From: Rhodospirillaceae bacterium
Lineage (GTDB): Bacteria > Pseudomonadota > Alphaproteobacteria > Puniceispirillales > Puniceispirillaceae
Assembly (NCBI GenBank): GCA_011522725.1
Contig: WTIL01000069.1
Coordinates: 1-42,044, forward strand
DNA length: 42,044 bases
Reading direction: 5' to 3'
Shown here: positions 35,235-42,044 of the stretch, one piece after another
Position numbering within the stretch: position 1 is the stretch's first letter
Layout of the letters: the number at the start of each line of letters is the position of its first letter
Position numbers and translations under genes: made by a program
The notes under the pieces: model-generated
Told to the model about the DNA's origin: nothing
What the model saw: the letters and a program-made list of their open reading frames with translations, nothing else
The model's database searches: none

Positions 35235-35576
35235 CTACCCGAGACCCAGCGCGTTCCGCGCCGCCGCATCCCACCCGACGGTGCTGCCGCCGTCGGCCTG
35301 CACGATGAGCGGCCGTTTCATCAGTGACGGATGCGCCTGCAACAGCGCGACCGGCTCGCCCTGCCGCGCTGTCTCGTCCAGCTCTCGCCAGGTGGTGGAG
35401 CGCCGGTTGATCACCTTGTCGGCACCATGTCGTTCGATGGCCTGTCGCAATGTCTCGACCGGCACACCATCGTCGCGGACGTCGCGATGATCCACCTCGA
35501 TCCCGGCAACGGCAAGTGCCTTCAGTGCCGCGCGGCAACTGTCGCAGGATTTCAGTCCGTAGAATGTGAGGGGCAT
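35235..35576 (-). CDS. ArsC/Spx-family thioredoxin-fold protein (YffB-like)
   Basis: A 113-residue protein of the ArsC/Spx thioredoxin-like superfamily. The N-terminal strand FYGLKSCDSCRAALKAL holds a Cys11-x-x-Cys14 motif. INRRSTTWRELDE and a late HPSLMKRPLIV with Arg88-Pro89 match the YffB-like branch of ArsC-related proteins. True arsenate reductases have a single N-terminal Cys and an Arg triad, and no ars genes are nearby, so arsenate reduction is not claimed; a thiol-dependent reductase is more likely. It starts at ATG 35576 and is first gene after the promoter at 35604-35633, at the head of the Lin0512-cupin-DMT run. Confidence 0.83.
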   Translation of the reverse strand: MPLTFYGLKSCDSCRAALKALAVAGIEVDHRDVRDDGVPVETLRQAIERHGADKVINRRSTTWRELDETARQGEPVALLQAHPSLMKRPLIVQADGGSTVGWDAAARNALGLG

Positions 35577-35603
35577 GAATCTTCGCTCCGCTGGTAGGGC
35601 CGG

Positions 35604-35633
35604 ATTATAGACCGTGCAGCGGCGGTGACGCAA
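35604..35633 (-). promoter_or_regulatory. Probable promoter of the ArsC-like/Lin0512/cupin/DMT operon
   Basis: On the minus strand TTGCGT (plus 35628-35633) is followed after 18 bp by a perfect TATAAT (plus 35604-35609). Transcription would start near 35597, about 20 bases before the ArsC-like ATG. The -35 core TTGCG is the same as in the tRNA-Pro promoter. This is the best-matching promoter in the window. Confidence 0.6.
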
Positions 35634-35735
35634 TCACGCCAGCCTCAAACAAGGACAATCCCGGACAAAGATGGATGTGCCCTCGTGGCCATCACCCGTG
35701 CTATGGTCTGGGGCATTGCTGAAGAGACACATCAC

Positions 35736-36452
35736 ATGAAAATTCCTCCCTCCAGACTGGAAGCCCATCGCGGCGCCAGCGGCGCTTGCCCGGAAAACAC
35801 CATGCTGGCCTTCGCCAAGGCACGGGAAGCCGGCGCACTCTCGATTGAAACCGATCTGTCATTACTGGCCGACGGCGGGTTTGCCGTATTCCATGATAGC
35901 GCGCTCGGACGCACCGTCGCCGGGGACGCCTCGCTCGACTCTCTGACCAGCGCCGAGATCGGCACGATGGATGCCGGAGCCTGGCGCGGCCGGGAATTCG
36001 CCGGCGAGACGGTTCCGCTTCTTGAGGGCCTTCTCCACTGGCAGGCCGATACCGGCATGCGGTTCAACCTCGAGATGAAATGCCATGGCGCCAGGCAGGG
36101 CGAGGCCGCCAGCGCGCTGGCCGCGCAGCTGGCCGGTGTCCAGCCGGGACTCAATATGGTCTCTTCCTTCGATGCCGCGTTCCTTGCGGCCTTGCAAACC
36201 ACCCTTCCCGCAATGCCGCGCGCCCTGATCAGCGAGGAGTTACCGGAAGACTGGCAGGAACTCGCCGCAAGGCTCGGGCTCGAGGCGCTGCATCTGGACA
36301 AGGATATCGTGACGCCCGGGATGGTAGAGGCCATCCATTCCGCCGGGCTTCGGGTCAGGGTCTGGACCGTGAATGAACCTGCCGACATGAAACGCATGAT
36401 CGATGCCGGTGTCGATACAGTGATCACCGACGTGCCGGAGGCATTTCTGTGA
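35736..36452 (+). CDS. Glycerophosphodiester phosphodiesterase family protein
   Basis: A 238-residue TIM-barrel phosphodiesterase of the GDPD/UgpQ type, which splits glycerophosphodiesters to glycerol 3-phosphate and an alcohol. Active-site features: EAHRGASG with His11 and Arg12, PENT (19-22), IETDLSLLADG with Glu38 and Asp40, His53 in FHD, and FNLEMK. VWTVNEPADMKRMIDAGVDTVITDVPE at the end is the family C-terminus. No signal peptide, so it is cytoplasmic. ATG 35736 has a weak AAGAGA upstream; ATG 35703 is a less likely alternative. It is coupled by a GTGA overlap to the following DMT gene. Confidence 0.92.
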   Translation: MKIPPSRLEAHRGASGACPENTMLAFAKAREAGALSIETDLSLLADGGFAVFHDSALGRTVAGDASLDSLTSAEIGTMDAGAWRGREFAGETVPLLEGLLHWQADTGMRFNLEMKCHGARQGEAASALAAQLAGVQPGLNMVSSFDAAFLAALQTTLPAMPRALISEELPEDWQELAARLGLEALHLDKDIVTPGMVEAIHSAGLRVRVWTVNEPADMKRMIDAGVDTVITDVPEAFL

Positions 36453-37366
36453 TTCGCTGGCTGGACCGCAACCAGCCGGCAGTCCTGTCGCTGGTCATGT
36501 TGCTGATACTGGCGACCATGTATGCGACCGGGTTCCTGTCGGCTTCGCTCGCCACGCTGGAGATCGGGCCGGTTGCCGCCGGCGCGCTGCGCGTGATTTT
36601 CGCCTCGATTTTCCTGCTGTTTGTCGCCACCGTCACCGGCGCCGGCCTTGTAAGGGGCGGGCTGATGTGGCGCTACGCTGCCGCCTACGGCATGCTGTGC
36701 ATGGCGGTGCCCTTCACCGTTCTTCCCTGGACACTGACCTATCTCAGCAATGCCACCGCGGCGATCTACTATGCCGTCATTCCGGTCGAGGTTCTGGTGC
36801 TGTCGCGGATTTTTCTCGGCACACCCGTATCAAGGCGCAAATGGGCGGGGTTTGCCGTCGCCTCCGCCGGACTGATCCTGCTGGCGCTCGCCGGGGCGCG
36901 TGGCACGGCAGAAACGATGGCCGCGCCGCAGCTTCGCCTCGAGACGGATATCCCCTTGTGGCTGCCGCATATCGTCTGTGTGATGTCGGCCGTTTTTATC
37001 GCGATCGGCGGCATCCTGTTCCAGATGATGCCGAAAGTGTCGCCCGTTTCCATCACCGCATCGGCCCTTCTGACCGGCAATCTGATCGCGGTTCCGGCGC
37101 TGCTGCTGTTTCCGCCTGCCGGCATGCCGTCGGCAAAGGGCCTGTTCTGGGTGCTTGTCGGAGGTGTGATCGTCACCGGATGCGGAATGATCCTGCGCGG
37201 CACGCTTATCCGGCGCGAGAGCGCGATCTACACCTCGACCAACGGATATATCGTGCCGATCATCAGCGCATTGATCGCTTTTATCGCGCTTGGCGAGACC
37301 GTGGGACCGGTCGCCATCATGTCCTATCTTCTGGTGCTGGGCGGGCTGCTGCTCTCACGGTCATGA
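36449..37366 (+). CDS. EamA/DMT-family permease
   Basis: A 305-residue permease with about ten helices in two EamA repeats; LSNATAAIYYAVIPVEVLVLSRIF in the first half and YTSTNGYIVPIISALIAFIALGE in the second are typical. It starts with GTG at 36449, overlapping the GDPD stop as GTGA, so the two are translationally coupled; it might move a product of the phosphodiesterase, but that is only a context inference. Its stop codon overlaps the stop of the convergent typA gene within TCATGA. Confidence 0.9.
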   Translation: MIRWLDRNQPAVLSLVMLLILATMYATGFLSASLATLEIGPVAAGALRVIFASIFLLFVATVTGAGLVRGGLMWRYAAAYGMLCMAVPFTVLPWTLTYLSNATAAIYYAVIPVEVLVLSRIFLGTPVSRRKWAGFAVASAGLILLALAGARGTAETMAAPQLRLETDIPLWLPHIVCVMSAVFIAIGGILFQMMPKVSPVSITASALLTGNLIAVPALLLFPPAGMPSAKGLFWVLVGGVIVTGCGMILRGTLIRRESAIYTSTNGYIVPIISALIAFIALGETVGPVAIMSYLLVLGGLLLSRS

Positions 37367-39199
37367 GGCGATCGCCTGCTCCTCCTCCAGCTGGCGGCGG
37401 TATTTCTTGCGCTCATGCTCAAGCAGATAGCGCTTGCGAAGCCGCAGGCTCTGCGGCGTGACCTCCAGCAGCTCGTCGCTGTCGATATAGGCCATCATAT
37501 CCTCGAGCGACATCCGGCGCGGCGGCGTCAGCGCCACCGCCTCGTCCGAGCCCGCGGCACGGACATTTGTCAGCTTCTTGCCCTTCAGGACGTTGATCTC
37601 GAGATCATTGTCGCGGCTGTGCTCGCCGACGATCATGCCCTGATAGACAGCTGTCTGCGGGTCGATGAACATCACCCCGCGATCCTGCAGGTTGAACAGC
37701 GCATAGGCGACGGCCGTGCCGGTCTCGGACGCGATCAGCGCGCCGTTGCGGCGGCCCGGAATGTCGCCCTTGTATTCGTCATAGCTGTGGAAGACCCGGT
37801 TCAGGACGCCGGTGCCGCGAGTCTCGGTCAGGAAACGGCTGGGATAGCCGATCAGGCCGCGAGACGGGGCATGGAAGACAAGCCGCGTCTTGCCGGCGCC
37901 GGACGAACGCATGTCCAGCATCACCGCCTTGCGGCGGTTCATCGCGTCGACCACCGTGCTGGCATATTCCTCGTCGACATCGATGGTGACTTCCTCGATC
38001 GGCTCGAGGCGCTTGCCTTCTTCGCGGCGAACCAGGACGCGCGGCCGCGAGACAGTCATCTCGAACCCCTCGCGGCGCATGGTCTCGACCAGGACACCAA
38101 GCTGCAATTCGCCGCGGCCGCCGATTTCGAAGGCGTCCTTGCCGTCACTCTCGTTGAAGGTGATGGCGACATTCGTCTCCGCCTCGGCGAGAAGACGCTC
38201 GCGGATCATGGTCGAGGTCACCTTCTTGCCTTCCTTGCCGGCAAAAGGGCTGTCATTGACGGTGATCGTCACCGACATGGTCGGCGGGTCCACCGGGGTC
38301 GAATGCAGCGCCTCGCTTACCTGCGGGTCGCAGATGGTGTCGGCGACGGATGCCTTGGCAAGACCGGCGATACAGATCAGGTCGCCTGCCTTCACCTCGT
38401 TGACGGGTACGCGCTGTGTTCCTTCAAAGCGCAGCAGCTTGGTCAGCCGTCCTGCCTCGATCTGCTCGCCATCGAGATTGATCGCCTTGACTGCCGTATT
38501 CACCTTCGCCGTGCCCTGGACCACGCGACCGGTCAGGCAGCGGCCGAGGAACGGGTCGCTATCGAGGAGCGTGGCCAGCATGGCGAACGGCTTGTCAGGC
38601 TCGACATCGGGCGACGGCACATGGGCCAGCACCCGGTCCAGCAGCGGATGCAGGTTCTCGCGCGGGCCGTCCAGCTCTTCATCGGCCCAGCCGTCACGGC
38701 CGGACGCATACAGAATGGGGAAATCCAGCTGCTCGTCATTCGCATCCAGCGAGACAAACAGGTCGAACACTTCATCGACCACCGCATCGGGACGGCCATC
38801 CGGACGGTCGATCTTGTTGATCACGACAATCGGGCGCAGGCCCTGCTTCAGCGCTTTGCCAAGCACGAACTTGGTCTGCGGCATCGGCCCCTCGGCGGCG
38901 TCGGTCAGCAGGATCACGCCGTCAGCCATGCCAAGAACGCGCTCCACCTCACCGCCGAAATCAGCATGGCCGGGCGTGTCGATGATGTTGACGCGCGTAT
39001 CTTTCCAGACAACCGAAGTCGGTTTGGCAAGAATGGTGATTCCGCGCTCTTTCTCGAGATCACCCGAATCCATCAGCCGTTCGGCGACCTTCTGGTTGTC
39101 ACGGAACAGGCCCGCCTGTTTCATGATGGAATCGATAAGCGTTGTCTTGCCATGATCGACATGCGCGATGATGGCAATATTGCGAAGCTGTGATGTCAT
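37361..39199 (-). CDS. typA: Translational GTPase TypA/BipA
   Basis: A 612-residue ribosome-binding GTPase of the EF-G family that helps 50S assembly and translation under stress, notably cold. GTPase motifs: [10 protein letters not shown] (12-21), ERGITI (51-56), [12 protein letters not shown] (74-85) and NKIDRP (128-133). Downstream are the beta-barrel domain 2, the EF-G-like domains ([36 protein letters not shown]) and the BipA-specific C-terminal domain, with [25 protein letters not shown]. It is full length. The leader can form a stable stem-loop just upstream of the start. It converges with the DMT permease, sharing six bases. Confidence 0.98.
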   Translation of the reverse strand: MTSQLRNIAIIAHVDHGKTTLIDSIMKQAGLFRDNQKVAERLMDSGDLEKERGITILAKPTSVVWKDTRVNIIDTPGHADFGGEVERVLGMADGVILLTDAAEGPMPQTKFVLGKALKQGLRPIVVINKIDRPDGRPDAVVDEVFDLFVSLDANDEQLDFPILYASGRDGWADEELDGPRENLHPLLDRVLAHVPSPDVEPDKPFAMLATLLDSDPFLGRCLTGRVVQGTAKVNTAVKAINLDGEQIEAGRLTKLLRFEGTQRVPVNEVKAGDLICIAGLAKASVADTICDPQVSEALHSTPVDPPTMSVTITVNDSPFAGKEGKKVTSTMIRERLLAEAETNVAITFNESDGKDAFEIGGRGELQLGVLVETMRREGFEMTVSRPRVLVRREEGKRLEPIEEVTIDVDEEYASTVVDAMNRRKAVMLDMRSSGAGKTRLVFHAPSRGLIGYPSRFLTETRGTGVLNRVFHSYDEYKGDIPGRRNGALIASETGTAVAYALFNLQDRGVMFIDPQTAVYQGMIVGEHSRDNDLEINVLKGKKLTNVRAAGSDEAVALTPPRRMSLEDMMAYIDSDELLEVTPQSLRLRKRYLLEHERKKYRRQLEEEQAIAS

Positions 39200-39202
39200 G
39201 TC

Positions 39203-39240
39203 CGGGGTCCGATCCGGCGGCCCTGTGCCGCCACGCCCCG
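39203..39240 (-). promoter_or_regulatory. Stem-loop in the typA leader
   Basis: On the minus strand CGGGG (39236-39240) can pair with CCCCG (39203-39207). Between them GGCGGC (39227-39232) pairs perfectly with GCCGCC (39216-39221) around a five-base loop. The structure ends three bases before the typA ATG and would cover the region where ribosomes bind. It is not a terminator (no T run). Regulation by RNA structure is an inference. Confidence 0.35.
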
Positions 39241-39375
39241 CTTCCTACAGAACAAAACGCCAACATACAAACAGCATTTTCCCGAATGCGGCAAAAAACA
39301 CCTTTGCTACGGGTGGGCAGGATGGCTCGACTTGGTTAGTCTGCCGGAGCTGATCCAGCCGGAGTCGAAGGCAGA

Positions 39376-39495
39376 ATGAACACCAAAATCGTTACCTATC
39401 TGAAGCGGATGGGCTTTGCCGCCTTCATGTTCTTTTTCCTGAAAGGGCTGGCCTGGCTCGCTGTCTTCTATTTCGGCTGGCAGGTGATCGGCTAG
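39376..39495 (+). CDS. 39-residue single-helix membrane peptide
   Basis: A very short gene with protein-like features. It encodes a basic start (MNTKIVTYLKRMG), one long hydrophobic, aromatic-rich helix (about 13-36) and a tiny polar end. The KxxGFAAFxFFxxKGLxWL pattern looks like tiny membrane proteins I have seen annotated as hypothetical in alphaproteobacteria, though I cannot name a family. GGAG and AAGG lie before the ATG. It sits between typA and the convergent dehydrogenase and its TAG overlaps that gene's stop within CTAG. Function is unknown; peptides of this size often bind larger membrane complexes. Confidence 0.6.
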   Translation: MNTKIVTYLKRMGFAAFMFFFLKGLAWLAVFYFGWQVIG

Positions 39496-40352
39496 GACCC
39501 GCCCCTGCCCTTTGTGATGCCGAGATAGAGCTCGGTATGGTCGGCCGCGTCGCCAAGCGACGCCAGACCGTCTTGCAGAAACTGCCGCACCGCATCCGTC
39601 ACCGGGCCGTCAAAGCCGCCGGCCTCGGCAAGCGAGGCCGCAATCGCCACATCCTTTGCCATCAGCCTCAAATCAAACCCCGAATTATAGGCCTCGGAGA
39701 CGACATAGCGGGCGATCTTCGCCTCGGTGGTGTTGTTGCGACCGGTTGACCGGTTGATCACCTCGAGGAACCTGTCGGGCGCGATGCCGAGGTCGCGGGC
39801 CGTGGCCAGCGCCTCGAAGCTGGCGACCAGCCCGGCGGCAGAGACATAATTGTTCAGAGCTTTCATCGCATGGCCGCACCCTGCCGGACCAAGAAGCGTC
39901 GGCGTTCCCATCAGCGCCAGAAGCGGTTGTGCGGCCGCGAAGGCCTCGTCGCTGCCGCCGGCCATGATCATCAGCTCGCCGCTTTCGGCGCGGCCGACCC
40001 CGCCGGATACGGGCGCATCGACAAACATCTGGCCGCGCGCCGCAAGATCTGCCGCCATGGCGCGGCTTATATCGGGATGCGAGGAAGACATATCGATCAC
40101 CATGGCATCGCAGCCGGCCGCCAGAAGCGCGCCGATCACCGCACTCACCACATCGCCGTCGGGAAGCATCGTGATGATGGTGTCGCAGCCGGCAAGCGCG
40201 GCCAGATCCGCGGCAAGCTCGACCCCGGCCGGCATCACGGCAGGCGGCGAGATGTCATAGCCGGTCACATGGTGTCCGCCTGCGGCAAGGTGCGGCGCCA
40301 TCACCGCCCCCATCTTGCCAAGCCCGATGAATCCGATCGACGCCGCTGTCAT
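39492..40352 (-). CDS. NAD(P)-dependent beta-hydroxyacid dehydrogenase (3-hydroxyisobutyrate dehydrogenase family)
   Basis: A 286-residue two-domain oxidoreductase. The Rossmann motif GFIGLGKMG is at 7-15; DAPVSGGVG (112-120) is the substrate loop and GHAMKALNNY contains the catalytic Lys164. The C-terminal helical domain has FDLRLMAKDVAIA. The family includes 3-hydroxyisobutyrate, tartronate semialdehyde and related dehydrogenases; the exact substrate cannot be told. Its ATG directly abuts the stop of the small secreted protein (TAG-ATG) and it follows the XylX-like gene in the same orientation, which points to sugar-acid or hydroxyacid metabolism. Confidence 0.9.
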   Translation of the reverse strand: MTAASIGFIGLGKMGAVMAPHLAAGGHHVTGYDISPPAVMPAGVELAADLAALAGCDTIITMLPDGDVVSAVIGALLAAGCDAMVIDMSSSHPDISRAMAADLAARGQMFVDAPVSGGVGRAESGELMIMAGGSDEAFAAAQPLLALMGTPTLLGPAGCGHAMKALNNYVSAAGLVASFEALATARDLGIAPDRFLEVINRSTGRNNTTEAKIARYVVSEAYNSGFDLRLMAKDVAIAASLAEAGGFDGPVTDAVRQFLQDGLASLGDAADHTELYLGITKGRGGS

Positions 40353-40616
40353 CTAGAGATCGCCGAGAAGACCGAGAAGACGCTGCCGCACATCGGCAAG
40401 CCGTGCTTTCAGCCTTTCGTTTTCCGCCTTCAGGCGCGCCAGCTCTTCAGACTGGTCGTCCCCGCCATGGCCTGACTGGCCGGTGGCGAGATCGAGCTTG
40501 CAGGCGTTGTAGGACTGGATCGCCTCGGAGGTGCTGCCCTCGAGCACGCACTGGTGTGCGGCCGCGGGAAAAGACAGGCTCCAGGCCAGACCAAGCATCA
40601 GGATGGTTCGTCTCAT
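40353..40616 (-). CDS. Small secreted protein with C-terminal coiled coil, unknown function
   Basis: An 87-residue protein. Residues 1-20 form a signal peptide ending AAA (cleavage before His21). The mature part starts with a Cys23-Cys39 pair that could form a disulfide in the periplasm, a short Gly/Asp linker, and a heptad-like helix at about 57-84 (LARLKAENERLKARL). AGGAG lies six bases before the ATG. It sits between the XylX-like gene (ten bases upstream) and the dehydrogenase (abutting), an odd place for an exported structural protein. I recognise no family. Confidence 0.68.
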   Translation of the reverse strand: MRRTILMLGLAWSLSFPAAAHQCVLEGSTSEAIQSYNACKLDLATGQSGHGGDDQSEELARLKAENERLKARLADVRQRLLGLLGDL

Positions 40617-40626
40617 GCCATTCTCC

Positions 40627-41799
40627 TCAGATCAGGCCGCGCGCGGCGAGGTTGCGCATCAGCGCCGATGTGCCAAAGCTCCAGGCCGGGCAGTTGGGCG
40701 ACAGGCTGACCCGGTTCTGCAGCGTGCCCAGCCGTGGCTCGGTGATCCGCACCTCGTCGCCGATTTCATGGGTGAAGCCGGCCCCCGGGGCGCGGCGGTC
40801 CTGCACCGGCGCGAACAGCGTGCCGAGATAGAGGCAGAACCCGTCGGGATACTGGTGATGCGCCCCGCATGTCTGCGCCACGAGATCGAGCGGGTCGCGG
40901 CTGATCTGCGACATCGAGCTCTGGCCGCGGAGCGCGAACCCGTCCTCGCCCGTTACCTCGAGCTCAAGTTCGGCGCGGCGCACATCATCGATGCCATACC
41001 CGTCATCGAACAGACGGATGAACGGACCGATCGCCGACGAGGCGTTGTTGTCCTTGGCCTTGCCGAGAAGCAGCGCCGAGCGCCCCTCCACATCGCGCAG
41101 ATTGACATCGTTTCCGAGGGTCGCGCCTTTCACCGCGCCGAAGCTGTTCACGGCAAGGACGATCTCGGGTTCGGGATTGTTCCATTCGGACACGGGATGC
41201 AGCCCGACATCCGCCCCCCAGCCGACAGAGGACATCGGCTGTGCCTTGGTGAACACCTCGGCGTCGGGACCGATCCCGACCTCCAGATATTGCGACCACA
41301 TGCCGGCTTCGATCAGCGCCTGCTTGACGCCCTCAGCCTCTTCCGACCCGGCTTTCACCGATGTCAGGCTGCTTCCCAGAATGTCGATGCAGCGGGCACG
41401 GATGGCGTCGGCTTGCGAGGCGTCGCCCTTGGCCATTTCCTCGATCACCCGCTCGATGATGGATTGCGCGAAGGTCACGCCGCATGCCTTGACCGCCTGC
41501 AGGTCGAACGGCGCCAGCATATGCGGCCTCGTGGCATCACCGCGATGGGCAACACTGTTCGCGGCAATCTCCTCAACCGCGCCAAGCGACGCGCCGGGCC
41601 GGCTGCGGACGAAGGCGGCCGGGTCGTCCATTTCCAGCAGATCGCGCATCGTCGGCGCATCTGCGCTGGTGATGTCGAGGATCGCGCCGTCCCTGACGCA
41701 GACGAGGCTTGGTCCGGCCGCATCCGGGTTCCAGACCCGGCCGACGAGGCTGGCTGCGGCATGGTCTGATGGCAGGATATTCTCTGGCGACGTGTCCAT
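40627..41799 (-). CDS. FAH-superfamily enzyme, XylX-like (2-keto-3-deoxypentonate dehydratase type)
   Basis: A 390-residue member of the fumarylacetoacetate hydrolase superfamily. The conserved core includes ACGVTFAQSIIERVIEE, the acidic metal-site strand WNNPEPEIVLAV, then GNDVNLRDVEGRSALLLG, KAKDNNASSAIGPFIRLFD and SQISRDP. Length and motifs resemble Caulobacter XylX, which converts 2-keto-3-deoxy-xylonate to alpha-ketoglutarate semialdehyde in the Weimberg pathway; this comparison is from memory. No other Weimberg gene is nearby, so a related sugar-acid substrate is possible. AGAGGG lies eight bases before the ATG. It is first gene of a three-gene run. Confidence 0.83.
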   Translation of the reverse strand: MDTSPENILPSDHAAASLVGRVWNPDAAGPSLVCVRDGAILDITSADAPTMRDLLEMDDPAAFVRSRPGASLGAVEEIAANSVAHRGDATRPHMLAPFDLQAVKACGVTFAQSIIERVIEEMAKGDASQADAIRARCIDILGSSLTSVKAGSEEAEGVKQALIEAGMWSQYLEVGIGPDAEVFTKAQPMSSVGWGADVGLHPVSEWNNPEPEIVLAVNSFGAVKGATLGNDVNLRDVEGRSALLLGKAKDNNASSAIGPFIRLFDDGYGIDDVRRAELELEVTGEDGFALRGQSSMSQISRDPLDLVAQTCGAHHQYPDGFCLYLGTLFAPVQDRRAPGAGFTHEIGDEVRITEPRLGTLQNRVSLSPNCPAWSFGTSALMRNLAARGLI

Positions 41800-41968
41800 G
41801 GCGGTGGCCCTCTTGCCGGCCCGTCACAGGATCAGGCCGTTGTCCGGAAAACAAAGCGGCGCCGCGCCATCGCAACGCCAGACCCCATCAGACTAAAGAA
41901 ACGGCGCCGAAAAACCAGCCATTGTCCGAAGCGCGCGCGGATCGCGGATCCGGCAGTTAGAGGGACAT

Positions 41969-42002
41969 AAAAAAAACCCCCGAAACCATTGGGTTTCAGA
42001 GG
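41969..42002 (-). terminator. Intrinsic terminator after the right-edge tRNA
   Basis: On the minus strand CCTCTGAAACC pairs with GGTTTCGGGGG around loop CAAT (two G-T wobbles in the outer part), followed by a run of eight T (plus 41969-41976). It lies 18 bp past the tRNA CCA end and is oriented to end that transcript. Confidence 0.85.
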
Positions 42003-42019
42003 CTTCTAACATTTGGAAA

Positions 42020-42044
42020 TGGCGGGAGTGACGGGACTCGAACC
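42020..42044 (-). tRNA. Partial tRNA gene, isotype not determinable
   Basis: Only the 3' end is in the window. Read on the minus strand it shows the end of the T-arm (GG, loop TTCGAGT, stem strand CCCGT), acceptor strand CACTCCC, discriminator G and encoded CCA. The anticodon is beyond the right edge. Discriminator G excludes several isotypes but does not settle one. Confidence 0.85.

Overview
The window reads as a chromosomal segment of a GC-rich alphaproteobacterium. The basis is gene order as much as sequence. Several blocks are classic alphaproteobacterial neighbourhoods: DUF177-plsX-fabH-ihfA-merR-tRNA-Pro; a cytochrome bc1 assembly chaperone (CBP3 type) divergent from bamE; rpiB-glyA-nrdR-ribD-ribE-ribBA-ribH-nusB; and nuoA-N running into birA-coaX-rnj-mce-DUF1467. 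A marine SAR116/Rhodospirillales-like host is possible, but that is a guess from style and is not proven by anything seen. I see no insertion sequence, prophage, CRISPR array, integrase or assembly break.

Layout. 1-4230 (minus): tRNA-Pro(CGG), a MerR-type regulator, IHF alpha, fatty-acid and phospholipid initiation (fabH, plsX), DUF177 and the bc1 chaperone. 4317-4781 (plus): the outer-membrane assembly lipoprotein BamE. 4822-10984 (minus): rpiB, glyA, nrdR, the riboflavin genes and nusB, many of them overlapping. 10985-11496: the only long gene-free stretch. It holds a probable rpiB promoter, an AT-rich block, and a structured plus-strand segment ending in a strong intrinsic terminator (candidate small RNA). 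11497-29705 (minus): an approximately 18-kb run with all fourteen complex I genes in order nuoA to nuoN, then biotin ligase, type III pantothenate kinase, RNase J, methylmalonyl-CoA epimerase and a small membrane protein. 29837-30886 (minus): a metallo-beta-lactamase-fold lipoprotein just upstream of nuoA.

31085-42044 is more accessory: three EamA/DMT-type permeases, DUF3429, a VOC-bicupin protein, two tandem Lin0512-family paralogues, an ArsC/Spx-like protein, a glycerophosphodiester phosphodiesterase, the GTPase TypA/BipA, a 39-residue membrane peptide, a beta-hydroxyacid dehydrogenase, a small secreted coiled-coil protein and a XylX-like FAH-superfamily enzyme. The right edge cuts a tRNA gene that is followed by its own terminator.

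The best candidate for an undescribed system is the compact minus-strand operon at 32485-35576: ArsC-like protein, Lin0512-a, Lin0512-b, VOC-bicupin, DMT permease. Its genes overlap or lie 12-32 bp apart, it has a recognisable promoter, and neither Lin0512 copy keeps the family's signature motif intact. Other points worth checking are a RibBA whose GTP cyclohydrolase II half has no cysteine, the candidate small RNA, and two convergent gene pairs whose stop codons share palindromic bases.

Start codons were chosen from ribosome-binding sites, overlaps and family lengths. They differ in many places from the longest open frame (for example GTG for nuoA, plsX and ribH, and TTG for ribD).
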